Shown: in pieces, positions 10,769-22,648 of the stretch
Layout of the letters: each line of letters begins with the position of its first letter
How positions within the stretch are numbered: the stretch's first letter is position 1
Assembly (NCBI GenBank): GCA_030789695.1
Contig: CM061139.1
Location: 104,630,837-104,694,836, forward strand
From: Scilla litardierei
Taxonomy: Eukaryota > Streptophyta > Magnoliopsida > Asparagales > Asparagaceae
Length of the DNA: 64,000 nt
Direction: 5' to 3'
Position numbers and translations under genes: made by a program
Notes under the pieces: generated by a model
The model's input: only the letters and a program-made list of their open reading frames with translations
The model's database searches: none
What the model was told of the DNA's origin: nothing

Positions 10769-10776
10769 TATAAATA
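10769..10776 (+). promoter_or_regulatory. LTR TATA box
   Basis: AGTATAAATACATG in the expected part of the LTR. Unlike its relatives, this LTR shows no palindrome array upstream. Confidence 0.5.
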
Positions 10777-11467
10777 CATGTATTGGCTATCATTTTGGGG
10801 TATTTTGAATGTATTTTGGTGCATAAGTTGCATAAAATCTGAGGACTTTAGAGCTAGAGGAAGGAAATACACCTGTGAAGAAGATCTAGGATCCAATTGA
10901 AAAGATTTAGTGATAAAATTACTATCTTTCTCTTGTATTAAGTTTCATGCATTGTATTTGGGGTTAAAGATGAAGTTTCTACTTATGAAAATTGATTCTG
11001 TTCTCTCAATGCTTGGCTAATTCTTTTTTGTGTTGGTTGTAATGTAGTTAGGGCTATGTGATTATTGTTGCTTGTGTTCGAATATATATGTGTAACCGTA
11101 AGCGCACGGTGAGGTTGTAGCGATAATGAGTCGTCCTTTGGGATGCAGTCTTTGATTACCAATTTCTTTCTAAGTTTAAAAGCTATGCAATCGATAAAAT
11201 GCTAAGGTGAATAATATGAGAAATATCATCCCATATCATGGGATGAAAGCTCTAGAGCCTAGGTATCCCCACCATTGAATTGAGGTTGGGATTGAATAGA
11301 GTTAACTAATCGTTGGATTCATGGGACTCTGGAGAAGTCGTCTAACCTAAGGGCATTCTCCTCCCCCTCCCCCCCAAACTTTCGTGGTGCATGATAGGAG
11401 ATGTCGAATCTTGCTAATACATCGATCTACGTTAAATGCATTACGTCCGACGAATATCCTCGATCTT

Positions 11468-11591
11468 TCTCCATGCCACTCTCATTAGGAGAGCTCTAAT
11501 CGGTGCCCGACTCTCTTCAGCCACACCGATGGTATGGACCAATGTAGGGATTGAAAACCCTAGTTTAGTCCCAACTCTCACTGGCGGCTAA
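11468..11591 (-). other. Leader hairpin series, loop ACTCTC
   Basis: Three stem pairs enclose loops containing ACTCTC (GAGAGT in the transcript): TCTCC/GGAGA (11468-11492), ATCGGTG/CACCGAT (11499-11530) and TTAGTC/GGCTAA with one G-U pair (11565-11591). They lie 420-545 nt downstream of the TATA box. Confidence 0.5.
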
Positions 11592-12011
11592 TCTAATTAA
11601 CCACGAGGGGGAGACCAATGTACATTGATAATTAACATCCTAAGAAACCCCAAATCACCAATCATCCAACAATTAATCAATGTTTATTCAATCCATAGCC
11701 AAATTCAATAGGGTTCAACCCATAGCCATCGATGGTAAACTACTCACAAACCATGATTAGAAACTCAATCAACAAAAAAATTCAATAGCCATGGCAATGG
11801 ATTCAATATAGAAATTCGCAATCCAACAATCCACAATAGTTAGAATCAAAGGAAACTATTTCTATTATCAAAATTAAAATCTAAAACAAGATTAACAAAA
11901 AGAACAATTAAAAGTACTGATCGAATAAAAGAGATTACACCTGAATACCCTCTGCAAAAGAACTTTAAAATAGAATAATAAGCGTCTTTGGGCATATGGG
12001 AGGCAGAAGAG

Positions 12012-12019
12012 TATTTATA
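12012..12019 (-). promoter_or_regulatory. LTR TATA box
   Basis: The minus strand reads GGGGTATAAATACTC, with the palindrome array upstream. Confidence 0.65.
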
Positions 12020-12092
12020 CCCCTGACAAAAGACCCAAAAAGCCCTCAAAACTAACCCTGAAGGTGCCCAACTAACCCTAGGGGCCTATCTG

Positions 12093-12442
12093 GACGCGAC
12101 CGCATCGAATACGATGTGGTCGTGTCGTAGACTTGCGTGAACATGGGCTCAATATCAGTGATGCGACCGCATGGTTGGAGCATGTGGCCGCGTCATTCAC
12201 AGCTTTGTTCTTCATATCCTTCATCGAAACAGTCGCGTAAAGTGACCATTTGGCTTCATCTGCTCCCGAAATTACGCGGTCGCGTCGAATAATCAAACGA
12301 CCGCATCGATAGCAATTTGTTCTATTCTTTTCATCAACGATGCTACCGTTTAGGAAGTCTCAACACGACCGTGTCGAATAGGAATTGGAGCAGCTGGGTG
12401 TCCTGGTGACGCGGCCGCATGGAATGGCCATGTGGTCACGTG
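12093..12442. repeat. Palindrome array, GCGACCGC/GCGGTCGC type
   Basis: About ten copies of near-palindromes such as GACGCGACCGCATCG, ACGCGGTCGCGTCG, AACACGACCGTGTCGAA and CATGTGGTCACGTG. They lie about 75 bp upstream (minus strand) of the TATA box of the solo LTR. Confidence 0.8.
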
Positions 12443-13274
12443 TGTCCTTTTGTTTCTTCTCCTCTTTTGCGTAATTCGAGTTCCATTCTCGCTTTCTTCG
12501 ATCTTTTCACCCTTTTTCATGCTCTAAGGTCCAGATTTGATTCATTTTATCTGAAAAGGATGAACGGACTAGAAAAATAAAAGGGAAACAAAAATGGGGA
12601 AAACGGGATGAAACGACGAAAAAAATAGTGTAAAATGTGCATGGAAAAGCATAAAAACTATATATATAACCACTCATCAATTGGTATTAATGTCTTTTTG
12701 CCATACTTTCATGACATATCGAGTGTTTTCTTAATTTCTACATATTATATGTATGTGAGTACGATCATTGTCGATGTGAACATGCTTAAATAAAATATGA
12801 CTCTAATAAGGCTTATTTGTGATATGATCCTAGCGGACGTATCGTAACCCTAGGCACATATGCTTAGATTCTTCATGAAATTGATGATTAACTTGATTAC
12901 ATGTGACAATATTTTATGAGCTTGATTTTTATGCATCCTGACGTTCTCATGCCCTAACTGGATGAAACGTTAAGTTATAGAAAAATACATTAATTTTCAT
13001 TGATTGCAAACACCCTAATGTAATCATAACCGACACATACTCTTCATATTGAAATCCAATTATCTAATTCTCCTTAGTTATTTTAAGACCACTTTTTACT
13101 ACTAATAAATTTTGAAACAATTCTTTCACCTTCGAAAGCTGGTAGCTTTCTCACGAGGTTATTTCTCTTGATAATTGAAATTTGTGGTATTACAGGTCAA
13201 TTGTCTAGTGGAACAATCCTTGTCTCCCCATGTATTACTTGTTTGATATCATATACTTGGGAGTAGCGATCACA

Positions 13275-16200
13275 TCTTTTGAGAAGAGTCATTCTGGCGC
13301 TATCAAAACAGCACTTGACTTTGGTCTTGCTGAGCCTAGCCCTTGTCTTAGGCTGGGGCCCCTATTGATCTGACCTCCATGTCCCATCATTATCATTCTT
13401 TTTGTCTTTTGACTTTTAACTTGTCTCTTTTAGTTTCAGAAGAAAGTCTTGGTTTGGTACGACACTACCAAAGCCTTATATTTGTAGCTAAAGCGGGGTC
13501 CTGTTGCCTCCGTCTACCAACCCCTAGGACAAGCTAGGGCCTCCACTAGCATTGTCCTCAAGTCTAGTTCGAATGGATGCCCAAGATAAATTAAGAGACA
13601 AGACAGACCAGCGCAAACAACAAACAATAGAATTAGTAATCAGAAAGACAAAAGAAAATTCTCTTCATTCATTCTACCAAAGTTACAATGGCATCGTCTT
13701 GCAGCCAGAAAATAGAAACCAATTACATAGACGACCTTAGGCTGAGCTCGTCCTCACCAAAAGCTACCCCACCATTAGAGGAGGCCTTCCTAGTCGAGGT
13801 CCCAGTAGCAGTAATTGGAGCAGCATCCTACTCCATGAAGGGGAGCATGCCAACATGTTCTGGGTGCATCCCTAGAAACATGTTCTTCATATACTTGACT
13901 CTGGTGATGAAGTCCATCTAGCTCAAGCCTTGACCTTCTCCAACTCGTAACGGTGGGCTCTAGCTACCAAGACTGCCCGCTCCTTCAGCTCCTCCTTTTC
14001 CTTCTTGGCTCGATTCAGATGAGCCTTCTCCTCCTCCAGCTCCATGCTCTGCATAAAGATCATATCCCAGAAGTAGATCCTCTAAGGTTTCCATCCACTT
14101 TATGCAAAAGTGAATGTGTTCGAAACTACCAGAGGAGTCTGGTTAACCTCAAAACTATGCTGATATGCTGTGGATAGCACAACCCAAGCACCACCATTAC
14201 AAAGTTGCTACCTCTCTGTCGTGGCAACAGGTCCCCTCAGCCTTCTAAGGCTGAACTCTGCCTACTACCTCTCGATGGATGATAAGCTTTCTGACAGAGA
14301 AACAGATTGTGCAGCCATTGAGCTTGGATGGAGACTATCGTAAAGCTTGTACAAAGAAGAGAGAAAATTGTTAATGTAAGCGCAAGTATAGAAACTACTG
14401 GCTTTCTTTCCCTGTAACATAATCTCTTAGAAGATTAGTGAGAGATAGTAGGCGATCGTCTAATCCATGTGGTACTGATCACAACCATCCAAGATATATT
14501 GACCGTTCGGTTACCATATAACATACCAGAGAACCGTCTTTTGTCACGTCAGCATCATTTGAAAATTGGCTTATCCTTTAAGCCCTACATTAAATGCGAG
14601 TCATTTCAACTCTACTACCTCACATTCTAAGGGGAACATTGCACCAACAAAAAAATAGGATCACTTCTCCTGAGGCACATCCCCGTGAACTTCTCATTCC
14701 TAAATCAAGGAGCATTGTCCAATTAGATGAGGGCAGCTCAAGTCTCGAGACCCTTAGCCATGGGTGATGGTTCGATGTCACTTCCCGACCTTGTGATGAC
14801 GGTTTGGGTCGACACTGCCTGACACAAGTGCCTCGGCCCTACCAAACATTACTCAACCTTTTGATTATGCTAAACTCAACCCCTAGCTTAAGCTTGGACC
14901 ATTCTTTATTTTAATGGTTGTCTAGTCTTTTTAGGCAACAGGATGAAGTCCAACATCAGTAGCTGATACGGGACCACGCTCCCAGCTCACGCTGGGCACC
15001 CTAGATACACTCTTCATGAACCCAGGTATGAGTATCACTATCCATAAGTTCCCTTTACCTGGCTACGGAAATTGAAGCTACAGACCCCTAGAATCTAGTC
15101 AAGATGTTCCGAATGCGATGCAAGCATGTCTATTCAAAGTGTTCCGAGTCGGCATAGTATAATACTTGATCTACTGGGCTCGGACAGTAATAAAAGCAGC
15201 AGAACAATCGCATCAAGCAAGACAATCATAACAATTGACAAAATGAGTTCCTTTCATTTATTTTGACAAGAATTACAAAAACCGCCAATTAATGGCATTC
15301 ATTTTCAAAAATCACCGAACAATGGTGCCAAAGCAAAGAAAACTACACAGCAGGCCCCAGACCTAGTTCATCTCTACTGGGTGCATCTCCACCTCTAGGA
15401 CTACTTATAGATCCTCCATCTATGGCCTTCCTCATCTCTTCCTTGGCTTGCTACAACTGGCTCCACAGATCCTTCCTCTCCTCCTACATCTGGTCGACCT
15501 GACGATGGAGCTTGGCATTCTCTTCATTTAAAGTCCTCACCCATTTCATGTTGCAATAAAGACTGAGGTAAAAGTGGCACAGCTCTACTAATTTTTGCAT
15601 ACATAAAAGGAGTTAAACTGAAGCCAACACACTGAAGTCAAAGGAAACGAGGAAACTCACCATTCCTATGTGCTTAAGTACCATGGGAAACCCGATGATC
15701 CTTGGTGCAAGATGGACAATAGCTTCCTTCCTAGTCACCTTCAACATTTGCTCCGCTACCTCCATGCCTAGAAGCTTGACAGCCACCTCAGGATCATGCT
15801 TTGACAGTTCATCTCAGTTCACCACAATAGTGCAAGATCATCGGCCCCCAGGCTAAGAGCTCTGCTCCATGTCAGGGGTGGTGAACCCGATCCCTATAAT
15901 GGGGCAGCCACACCTCTTCTCTTCGACATTGATGCAACAGAAATTCCCTCATCTGTAGGTCTTTTCCCCTTCTGTCGATTCTTTGCTAGAGCTTAACGTT
16001 GGACTCGACCTCCTTAGAGAGGGCCACTGGGGCCCTTGTTCAGCCTTGACGACAAGAGGAAGAGAAGTGAACCACTTAGCCCTATCATGCCTTCTCTCCT
16101 AGAACCACGTCTCTTCTCCCAGGAAGAACTCAATGTTCCTCCCTTCCTCATCTCACTCCTTGCTTGAGGAAGACACTGTTGGGGATGGCTTGCCCTTTGA

Positions 16201-17640
16201 CACTAGCAACCAAGGCTCCAACAACATAACCTGGGAATCAGTATCATTGGAGAGGCCACTAAACCCAGACATGGTGCAGTTGCAAGAAGAGGACAAAGAG
16301 AATGGGAGGCAAAGAAACTAGAATGTAAGCGCGAGTTACCACTGCCATCCTTTCCTTTTAAAAACCAATGAATGGTGGGGAACAATAGCGACCATCAGAT
16401 AAAAACATTCTAGGCCATTTGATCCTTATGATGAGACAACTTCCACCAACGACAAACCCACATGGACTCCTCCTCGAAAGCAAATCTGTCCACTAATATT
16501 TTTCATTTAATGAGGATCATATCAAACCATCTCCCGACGCTTCGATTCCTGAGGCCAGATGGCTATGATGAAACACCATCAGGGGTGCACCTCCACCCAA
16601 GTAAAGCTCTCCATTCCCTTGTTCCCGAAGCAAGTTAGATTGACCCGACTATGCTGTCACCAATTGTCCATTGGGTTTCGTCTCCGCGTCTCTCCACTCT
16701 TGACCTCATGATTGCATTTTGGGTCTACAGTGCTTAGCGGACAAGACGAGTGGCCATTGTAGATACTGATTTTGACTTGGGTCCTCCAACAATGGGGGCC
16801 TGTCCAGCCTATCAGTAATAAGGCCCTGCCATCACTGGAGCCCAGCTCAGCATGTCAGATGGTACACGTTACCGGGGACCTCCTGACCCAACCTGAGAGG
16901 TTAGCTCAATCTGATCTCAGCTCAACTCAGCACTCATCTCCGGAGATGAACTTACTTTCTGAGGTGGGCCTTCTCAATATCTTGAACCGAGCACTAACTT
17001 GCTCGGCTAGCTTAGCCCACGTCATCCACATGGCACAATCTAAGGCAAACGATCAGCCACTCAGCAAGCCGTTACTTATGCACTAGATGTTGTAATCCAT
17101 GCATATCCGTAGATTTGGGAAATTATCTCCTGTCATATCCATGAACATCCTTGATTTACATGAGACAGTTACGCCAAGGAATCCATGGTTGCCACACCTA
17201 CCTGACGTGACATGACCCCCACAATCTCTATTTAAGCGGTAGGACTTCTCATCTGCCAGGTACGTCCAACTTTGGACCCAATAAGTCTTTTTCACGCTCT
17301 CTTTGGGTATGCAAACCCTAAGAAACCCCGAATGGCTTTGGGCACACACATGGTTAACCTATACTCTACCATCACTCACGGTCTATCTTATGCAGATCAC
17401 ATTGTTTCCTCCATCATCGCATGACTTATGCATCAGATGGTAGAAGGGGGTCTGCCTTCTGACCTAGGGGGCATGCCCCTGGTCCTATAATGTCTCTGCC
17501 TATCTTTTTCAAGTACTAGAGAATGAGAACGACCCAACGAAATTGTCAAGTCTAGGCTCATCTGTTATGAGATTGCTCGTTCCCAATGTTCGGTCCAGCG
17601 CCCGACGGCACGATACGGCCCAACGAGAATCTATGCATCA
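13275..17640 (-). mobile_element. Decayed sequence, possibly Tat-derived
   Basis: No intact gene. The minus strand keeps short coiled-coil-like fragments at about 13925-14050 (MELEEEKAHLNRAKKEKEEL) and 15440-15560 (Lys/Glu-rich, KWVRTLNEENAKLHRQVDQM). Each is followed on the minus strand by a similar Ser/Gly-rich tail and an A-rich 3' stretch. This suggests two diverged copies of one segment about 1.6 kb apart. The style resembles the C-terminal part of the antisense gene of Tat elements (seen better at 49307-49701). This is an inference from weak remains. Confidence 0.35.

Positions 17641-17643
<3 letters not shown>

Positions 17644-17676
<33 letters not shown>
17644..17676. repeat. (GT)n microsatellite
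   Basis: A pure dinucleotide run of about 16 units. Confidence 0.95.
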
Positions 17677-17677
<1 letters not shown>

Positions 17678-17679
17678 GA

Positions 17680-18640
17680 AAAATGTTGTATGAGGGTGAC
17701 TTCAAGTTATATATCAAACCCAAAACCATTCCTATTGATGGGAAAATTCACCGAACAATAAATTTGTAAGAAGATGACCAAGGTTACAATGGTCGGATGA
17801 TAATGGTGGTGGAGAACTGATCGATCGTCAGCTAAGGGTGAGGATGGATCAGTGGAGAGATCAATTCTATGAGTTGCCGAAGTATCTGCAGCACAAGGAA
17901 CTTCTCAAAAGTGGGTCGGGCTTGGGTTCGACCCAAAACCCATCCGACGCTCAAGTTAGTATTGACGTCGAAGAAAGCTCGTTTAGTCAGAAGTGAACTT
18001 TATTTTATCTGATCTGATTATACAAAACTATATTTTTGAGTAGATAAAGCACAAGTGTCTGTGATAATACATGGCCTTTGGATAAAATTGTTTTCGAACC
18101 CCCTCTTTGTCGGAGAATGGCCCCTTTTATAGGGGTTGAATGACTGTTGAGTGATTGATGACGCCTCCTCATCTTTCGAACAGCTGTCATTATGTAGAAG
18201 ACCAAGAGTTAGCCTATGTTAATCAATGGCAGGGGTCATTAAACGATGTCTTTATTTGGCAATCGGAGAGTCGCGAAAATCATGCAGCATAACAGTTTTT
18301 CATTAATGGCTGAGAATCCCAAAGGACATGCTCATTAAATGATGTAACGGTCGCCTCTATAATCTCACCGAAGTAAAAGCTTTTTATGCGATGTTGCTCG
18401 GTTCTGAAGTTGTTGTTCTCGGGTGACCAATCTTATACAAAGGTTCGATATATTTCCAGACATCTATTTCTTAATCCAACTCTTTGGGGAAGCCATATAG
18501 ATCGTCGTATTGGCCAACATACGATCTGTATTTAGGTTGTAACAATTTCCCTCGTCATTCGATCCCAAACTTAGAAAATGACGATTCAGGGTCGGATGAC
18601 GTGTCACACTCTCATTGATTGGGTGCAGTTTTCGGAGAGA
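17680..18640 (-). repeat. Probable Tat 3' LTR
   Basis: The minus strand holds a TATA box (CCCTATAAAAGGGG, 18124-18131) and, about 170 nt downstream, AACTTGAGCGTCGGATGGG (near 17943-17960). The TTGAGCGTCGGA phrase is common in Tat-type LTRs. TG/CA boundaries could not be fixed, so both coordinates are estimates. No palindrome array is present. Confidence 0.45.
18124..18131 (-). promoter_or_regulatory. Tat LTR TATA box
   Basis: TATAAAAG on the minus strand. It lies about 640 bp from the divergent plus-strand promoter at 18766. Confidence 0.6.
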
Positions 18641-18757
18641 TGCAATTAATTTATCCGGACAAAACATCACATCATTTGATTTCAAAAATTTAAACAGTGA
18701 AATGATTAATAGTCGGAGATCTCGCCACGTGGTTTTGTACGAACGGCCAGGATTTAT

Positions 18758-18775
18758 CCAATCACTTTATAAATA
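18758..18775 (+). promoter_or_regulatory. Promoter of the Tat antisense gene
   Basis: CCAAT at 18758-18762 followed by TTTATAAATA at 18766-18775, about 140 bp before the ATG at 18915, on the strand opposite to the element. A possible splice donor (AAAG/GTACATTTG) lies in the leader near 18890. Confidence 0.5.
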
Positions 18776-18914
18776 TGAGATATCCCTTCGAGGAGAAGCT
18801 TCCCTTTCTTTCGTGAAGATCAATCCCTAAAGCTTTTCCGGTGATTCCCCCTCTTCTCTGATCATCTTCCTTGATCAGTCTTCGGATGAAAGGTACATTT
18901 GTTTTTATCAATCA

Positions 18915-19107
18915 TGAGTTTTTCTCATCCTTCTACTGATTCTGAAATCAATCGACTGTTTGAGGGTCTAGTAGTACCAAAAATTGACCTAGGGGTAGTT
19001 CTGAGTTAAGAATTGGGGAAGTTGGAGCTCAAGAGGGGACTGTCTCCACTTCTGCCACTAATAGCAAGTGTGTCATAGGCAGATCATTTGGTATCTTGCA
19101 TGATATT
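18915..19107 (+). pseudogene. Tat antisense gene, segment 1 (N-terminus)
   Basis: The ATG at 18915 opens MSFSHPSTDSEINRLFEGL. A stop follows a frameshift near 19000, after which the frame IGEVGAQEGTVSTSATNSK continues up to the insertion point of the element at 19108. The gene resumes at 25998. The product resembles the putative gypsy-type transposon protein (Transposase_28-like) found in antisense ORFs of Tat elements. Its function is unknown. The family call is from motif style, not a search. Confidence 0.55.
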
Positions 19108-19391
19108 TGACCGGCGCCCCGTTTACGGTATGGGCGCGGTGTCGTTTTACCGCAAGTGCACGGTTAGTGTAGGGTGTGGGTATATCGAACACAGGGAGGT
19201 GGATGGCTTGAGTGGCTACTAGCCTCGCCTAGGTCGTGTGCTAGCTACGCGGATGATATGGGTGGAAGTGTAGAAATAAAAGAAAGAAATGAAAATGACA
19301 CGAAATGAATCCCCGCTAACACGGGCTAGAGCACTCATGACACTTGGCATTTGACTTGATCCAGGGTGAGACATTGCCCCGAAAGGTGGTA

Positions 19392-19643
19392 CCTAGCGTC
19401 CATGGCCCGATATTCCGGTCGGTGCCAAGCACGCTAGGCCTACCCGGTTCCGGACGGTGGGCACTCCCGTGTCCATAAACACCTTCCGCAACCGGGAGCA
19501 TTAAAGCCACAATGATATCTCCCAACACTTTGTCCAAGCCGCTCCCGCGCGCGAGGACTCGATGTCTACGCTGGGGGCGTGAGCTATGGCTAGGGGGTCA
19601 ACCGCCAAGTTTATTCCCCCTCGGCCCGACGGTCAAAGGCGGT
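19392..19643 (-). other. Leader hairpin series with long loops
   Basis: Three stem pairs: CCTAGCGT/ACGCTAGG (19392-19438), CCCGGTT/AACCGGG (19443-19496) and ACCGCC/GGCGGT (19601-19643). Loops are 31-40 nt and share a CCGNNCGGT-like core. They lie 525-780 nt downstream of the TATA box. Stems are convincing; the shared loop is less so than in the other LTRs. Confidence 0.45.
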
Positions 19644-20227
19644 CTTTTTCCCGCCGATGACAATGAAACACCCCCGCGTAACCCTAATGGCCAAATAGGT
19701 CAAATGTGATTTCTAGCAATACATCGAAGCGGATCTTGACAGGACAAGCACCGGACCCCAATCCCCAACACATCTAGTGTGTTGCCGTACGAATTGGACC
19801 CAGATTGCTAGAAATCCCCATTGACACATTTCATCGAACACGTGCCATGCAATCAAGTCTAATGTAAATTTCCAAGCAACAATCCTACCATAACCCGTAT
19901 TAGGGTTCATCAATACTACTCCATGATGAAAAACATATAGACAAACAACTCAAAACACACACAAACATTCATCATGGAGCAAAAGAAATACAACACAAAA
20001 AATGGAGAACAGGAGAAAGAAATACTTATCTTGAGTGAATCGTTGATCCCATACAAGACTTATTGAACAAAATACCTAATCTAAAACTAACCTAGAACTC
20101 CCAAGAAAAGGGGGGCAAAAGCCCTAAAAAACTAAGAAGAGATCTCCCTTCAGTCGTCCAACTTCGAGTATTTATAGCCCCACTTCGAAACCCTAGTGGT
20201 TCGGGTCCAAACCCGCAGGAGAAGCGC

Positions 20228-20597
20228 CACCCGATCGGTTGACAAGTCAACCGATCGGGTGATCTGTTACAAATAGTAAACAGAAAACGGCGGAGCTTCA
20301 CCCGGTCAGATGAACCGGTCGGTTGAGTTCTTGGGGTGACCGGTTGGATCTTGGAGCCGTCGGGTGAAGCGATCGGTTGGACGCCCGTGTCTTCAGCTCT
20401 TCAACATCAGCTACAGATGAACCGATCGGGTGAGAGTCACCCGATCGGTTGGCGTTTTGCTTCGAGAAAACAGAGAACAGCCCCTGCTGAACCGGTCTGC
20501 GAACCGGTCGGGTGACTTCTTTGTGAGTTGCGGCAGAGACCGGGTGGTGCACGCGTGCATCACCCGATCGGTTGGAGCTGACCAACCGACCGGGTGA
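20228..20597. repeat. Palindrome array, CACCCGATCGGTTG type
   Basis: About 14 copies of variants of CACCCGATCGGTTG / CAACCGATCGGGTG and ACCGGTCGG in both orientations. The two at 20228-20261 form an inverted pair around ACAAGT. It lies 52 bp upstream (minus strand) of the TATA box. Duplicated in the other LTR at 25367-25736. Confidence 0.9.
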
Positions 20598-20853
20598 GGG
20601 GCTGGAAGATGAATTCTTTGGCGTTTGACCTCCTGGATCACGCGTGACTCCTCCCGTTGCTCTGGGGACACATGATATCATCGTTTCGCGTCCCAAATGC
20701 CAGCAAACTCCTGCAAAACACAGAAAATATGGAAAAGTGAAAGAAAACAAGAAGATACAAGAAAACACGAGAGAACGAATAAAAGACGGCGGTAAAATAC
20801 GGAAAAACACGGAAGAAAACGTGCGCGAATATATGAAATATAAACGCACGTCA

Positions 20854-22648
20854 AAATCACCCAAGCTGAACCCTTCCTCGTCCTCGAGGAAGACGAGCGA
20901 GAGTAGGAGCTCGGAGGGAGAAAATAGAGAGAAAGAGAGAAAAAGAAAACTCTATATCCTAGATCACCCGTTAGGGCCAACAAAATCAAAGATGACACAC
21001 CAAGCAAGCGAACGCCAAATCACATCAATAAACCAAGGAATACGAGTCCAGACGAGTGCCGTGGGCCCACGTGGTGAAGCGCGAGTGAGTGCGGTCGTGT
21101 GCTAGCAGACGGTGTCACTATCTACGATGTGCAATAAAGCTCCATATACACGTACCCAAAGAAAGACCCAAATATCGATTCGATTCGAATAAAGCGGTGA
21201 ATATATAGCTCAAGCATGCATGAGAATAGAGAGAGAATCGAAACATATCATGCGTTGGGGACTCCACAACTAGGGTTAAGGAAATCACCACACTAAAACC
21301 TAGATAATTGCTAAAAAGTTCCTAAGCCAAGTGTTTTCGAAAACGATGGGGGTTGAGATGATGTGGAGTAGAACACTCGGTGCAAATTCTCGCCTTCCCT
21401 TTATTCTCGACAAGTAGGAAAATATTCACACGGGAATTTTTGGGTTTTGGGTATTTGTATTTTTTTTTGGATTTTTTGGCAATACATATTTTTTTTTCTT
21501 CTCTCTTTGGGTTTCTCTTTTCTTTTCTCCTTTTTTTTGGATTTTTGGATATTGGGATATATACATGTGTACTCTCCCAAGTGGGAGAACGGTACACGAC
21601 GAGGGGATTTGCACCAAGTAAAACAAAAAAGAAATCGGAATCTAAACACTTGGGCAAAGGAAACTATTCTCGCTAATTAGAGCATGGGCTAAATGGGTTA
21701 TCCTAGTCCTTAATTGTGGGATCCCGACACATGCGAAATGAAGTATACGATATATATATCATGCATATAGAAGCAGACATTAGAAGCAAATACCGCATAT
21801 TCAATATCGAAGCATGATAATCTAGGGGTCATTCCTGGACAGGTATATAAAGTAAAATCACAAAGCAGAAGCACACCAAATGCTAGTCACGACACACGAC
21901 TCACAAAAAGCTAAGTGGACCCACGAAGCATGAAATGCAATGGACTCGGCTTCCTAGGGTTAGTGAATGTGACTATCAAAGCTATGCTAAGTGTGCGTGT
22001 GATTTTCGTGGCAATTCATCATATGGTTCATCTCTAGGAGAAAGAGATAAAAAGAAGAAAAGAAAAAGAAAAAGAAAAACACGGAGAAAAACGACTCAAA
22101 TAACGAAGAAAAAGAGACAAATGACGCACGAAGTGCGACTCCCCCAAGCTAAAACTTGCATTGTCCTCAATGCAATAGTAGTGAATACGGGAGGGCAATG
22201 AAAATGGGGGGGAGTTACGCACCGACACAAAAAAATGAAAAACACGAAAAACACATGAGCAAAACTAAAAAATAAAGAAAAAGAAACACTAAAATAAAAA
22301 ATATAAAACACGACAAAAGAACACATAGACACAGACACACAACAACGACACGCAAAAACATGCACACAAAAGTCGATTTCCCCCCAAGCTGAACATGACA
22401 ATGCTAGCAAAATGATATGATCGATGGGGATGCAGAAATATGCTAGGGGAAAATCGGAAAAGAAAGAAATCAGAATGCAGGAGAGACAGTCTGCTCGTTC
22501 TCCTCGGAAGAGGAAGAGGGTGAAATGATAGAAGGGCACGACATGAAGGGTTATTAAGATGCAAAAGCAAATCCTAGATACGCTCCCCTCGCTAATGAGA
22601 GGAGACGAGATTATTCAAATCTAAACTAGAAAGCGGTAAATTTTTACA
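20854..22648 (-). other. Non-coding 3' internal region with hairpin and PPT
   Basis: No credible gene. The minus strand holds a perfect hairpin, TTGCATTG-AGGA-CAATGCAA (22156-22175), followed by AGCTTGGGGGAG. A second AGCTTGGGGGG block lies at 22381-22390, and a third, CAGCTTGGGTGATTT, abuts the 3' LTR at 20854-20868 and is the likely polypurine tract. T-rich (21450-21540) and A-rich (22040-22350) plus-strand stretches lie between. Confidence 0.6.

Larger units (their letters stand above)
11059..12679 (-). mobile_element. Solo Athila-type LTR
   Basis: The region ACCGTAAGCGCACGGT near 11096 matches the end-of-LTR block of the LTRs at 1332, 19108 and 54680 (TTTACCGCAAGTGCACGG). In those LTRs the block starts about 42 nt from the terminus, which places this end at 11059 (TGATT). 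The other end is best placed at 12679 (CTCATCA). Order on the minus strand: palindrome array, TATA, hairpins, GTGGGGATACC block. No PBS or internal region. A matching TSD was not found, so both ends are approximate. Confidence 0.6.
10213..13274 (+). repeat. Gypsy-type LTR, interrupted
   Basis: Begins TGTGATTCAGG and ends GCGATCACA, giving a 6-bp inverted terminal match (TGTGAT/ATCACA). Its first part follows the LTR at 4464 (ATATTGCATA, then a segment with CCATTTTATTG). A TATA box (10769-10776) gives the plus orientation. It is interrupted by a solo Athila-type LTR. AGTCA precedes 10213, but its other copy is at 13287, so the right boundary or TSD is unsettled. Confidence 0.5.
19108..20853 (-). 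repeat. 3' LTR (1746 bp)
   Basis: Starts TGACCGG and ends ACGTCA. TATA box at 20169-20176 (minus strand), palindrome array at 20228-20597, leader hairpins at 19392-19643, GCGGGGATTC block near 19310. Open frames within it (for example 20298-20864) coincide with the repeat array and are not genes. Confidence 0.95.

Noticed and set aside
13275..13330. Tat-type PBS after the LTR end (CTGGCGCTATC)
   Set aside because: Only partly matches the expected PBS and no gag follows; the AGTCA duplication position is also inconsistent.
13552..14177. Plus-strand ORFs as host genes
   Set aside because: Short, overlapping, without domains; the minus strand shows coiled-coil fragments that better explain the region.
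20298..20864. 188-codon minus-strand ORF in the young LTR (also 25437-25988)
   Set aside because: Lies across the palindrome array and LTR start; repeated because the LTR is repeated; no domain.
22096..22539. 147-codon Ser/Phe-rich minus ORF as a membrane protein
   Set aside because: Encoded by A/G-rich low-complexity DNA near the PPT; hydrophobic runs come from base composition.
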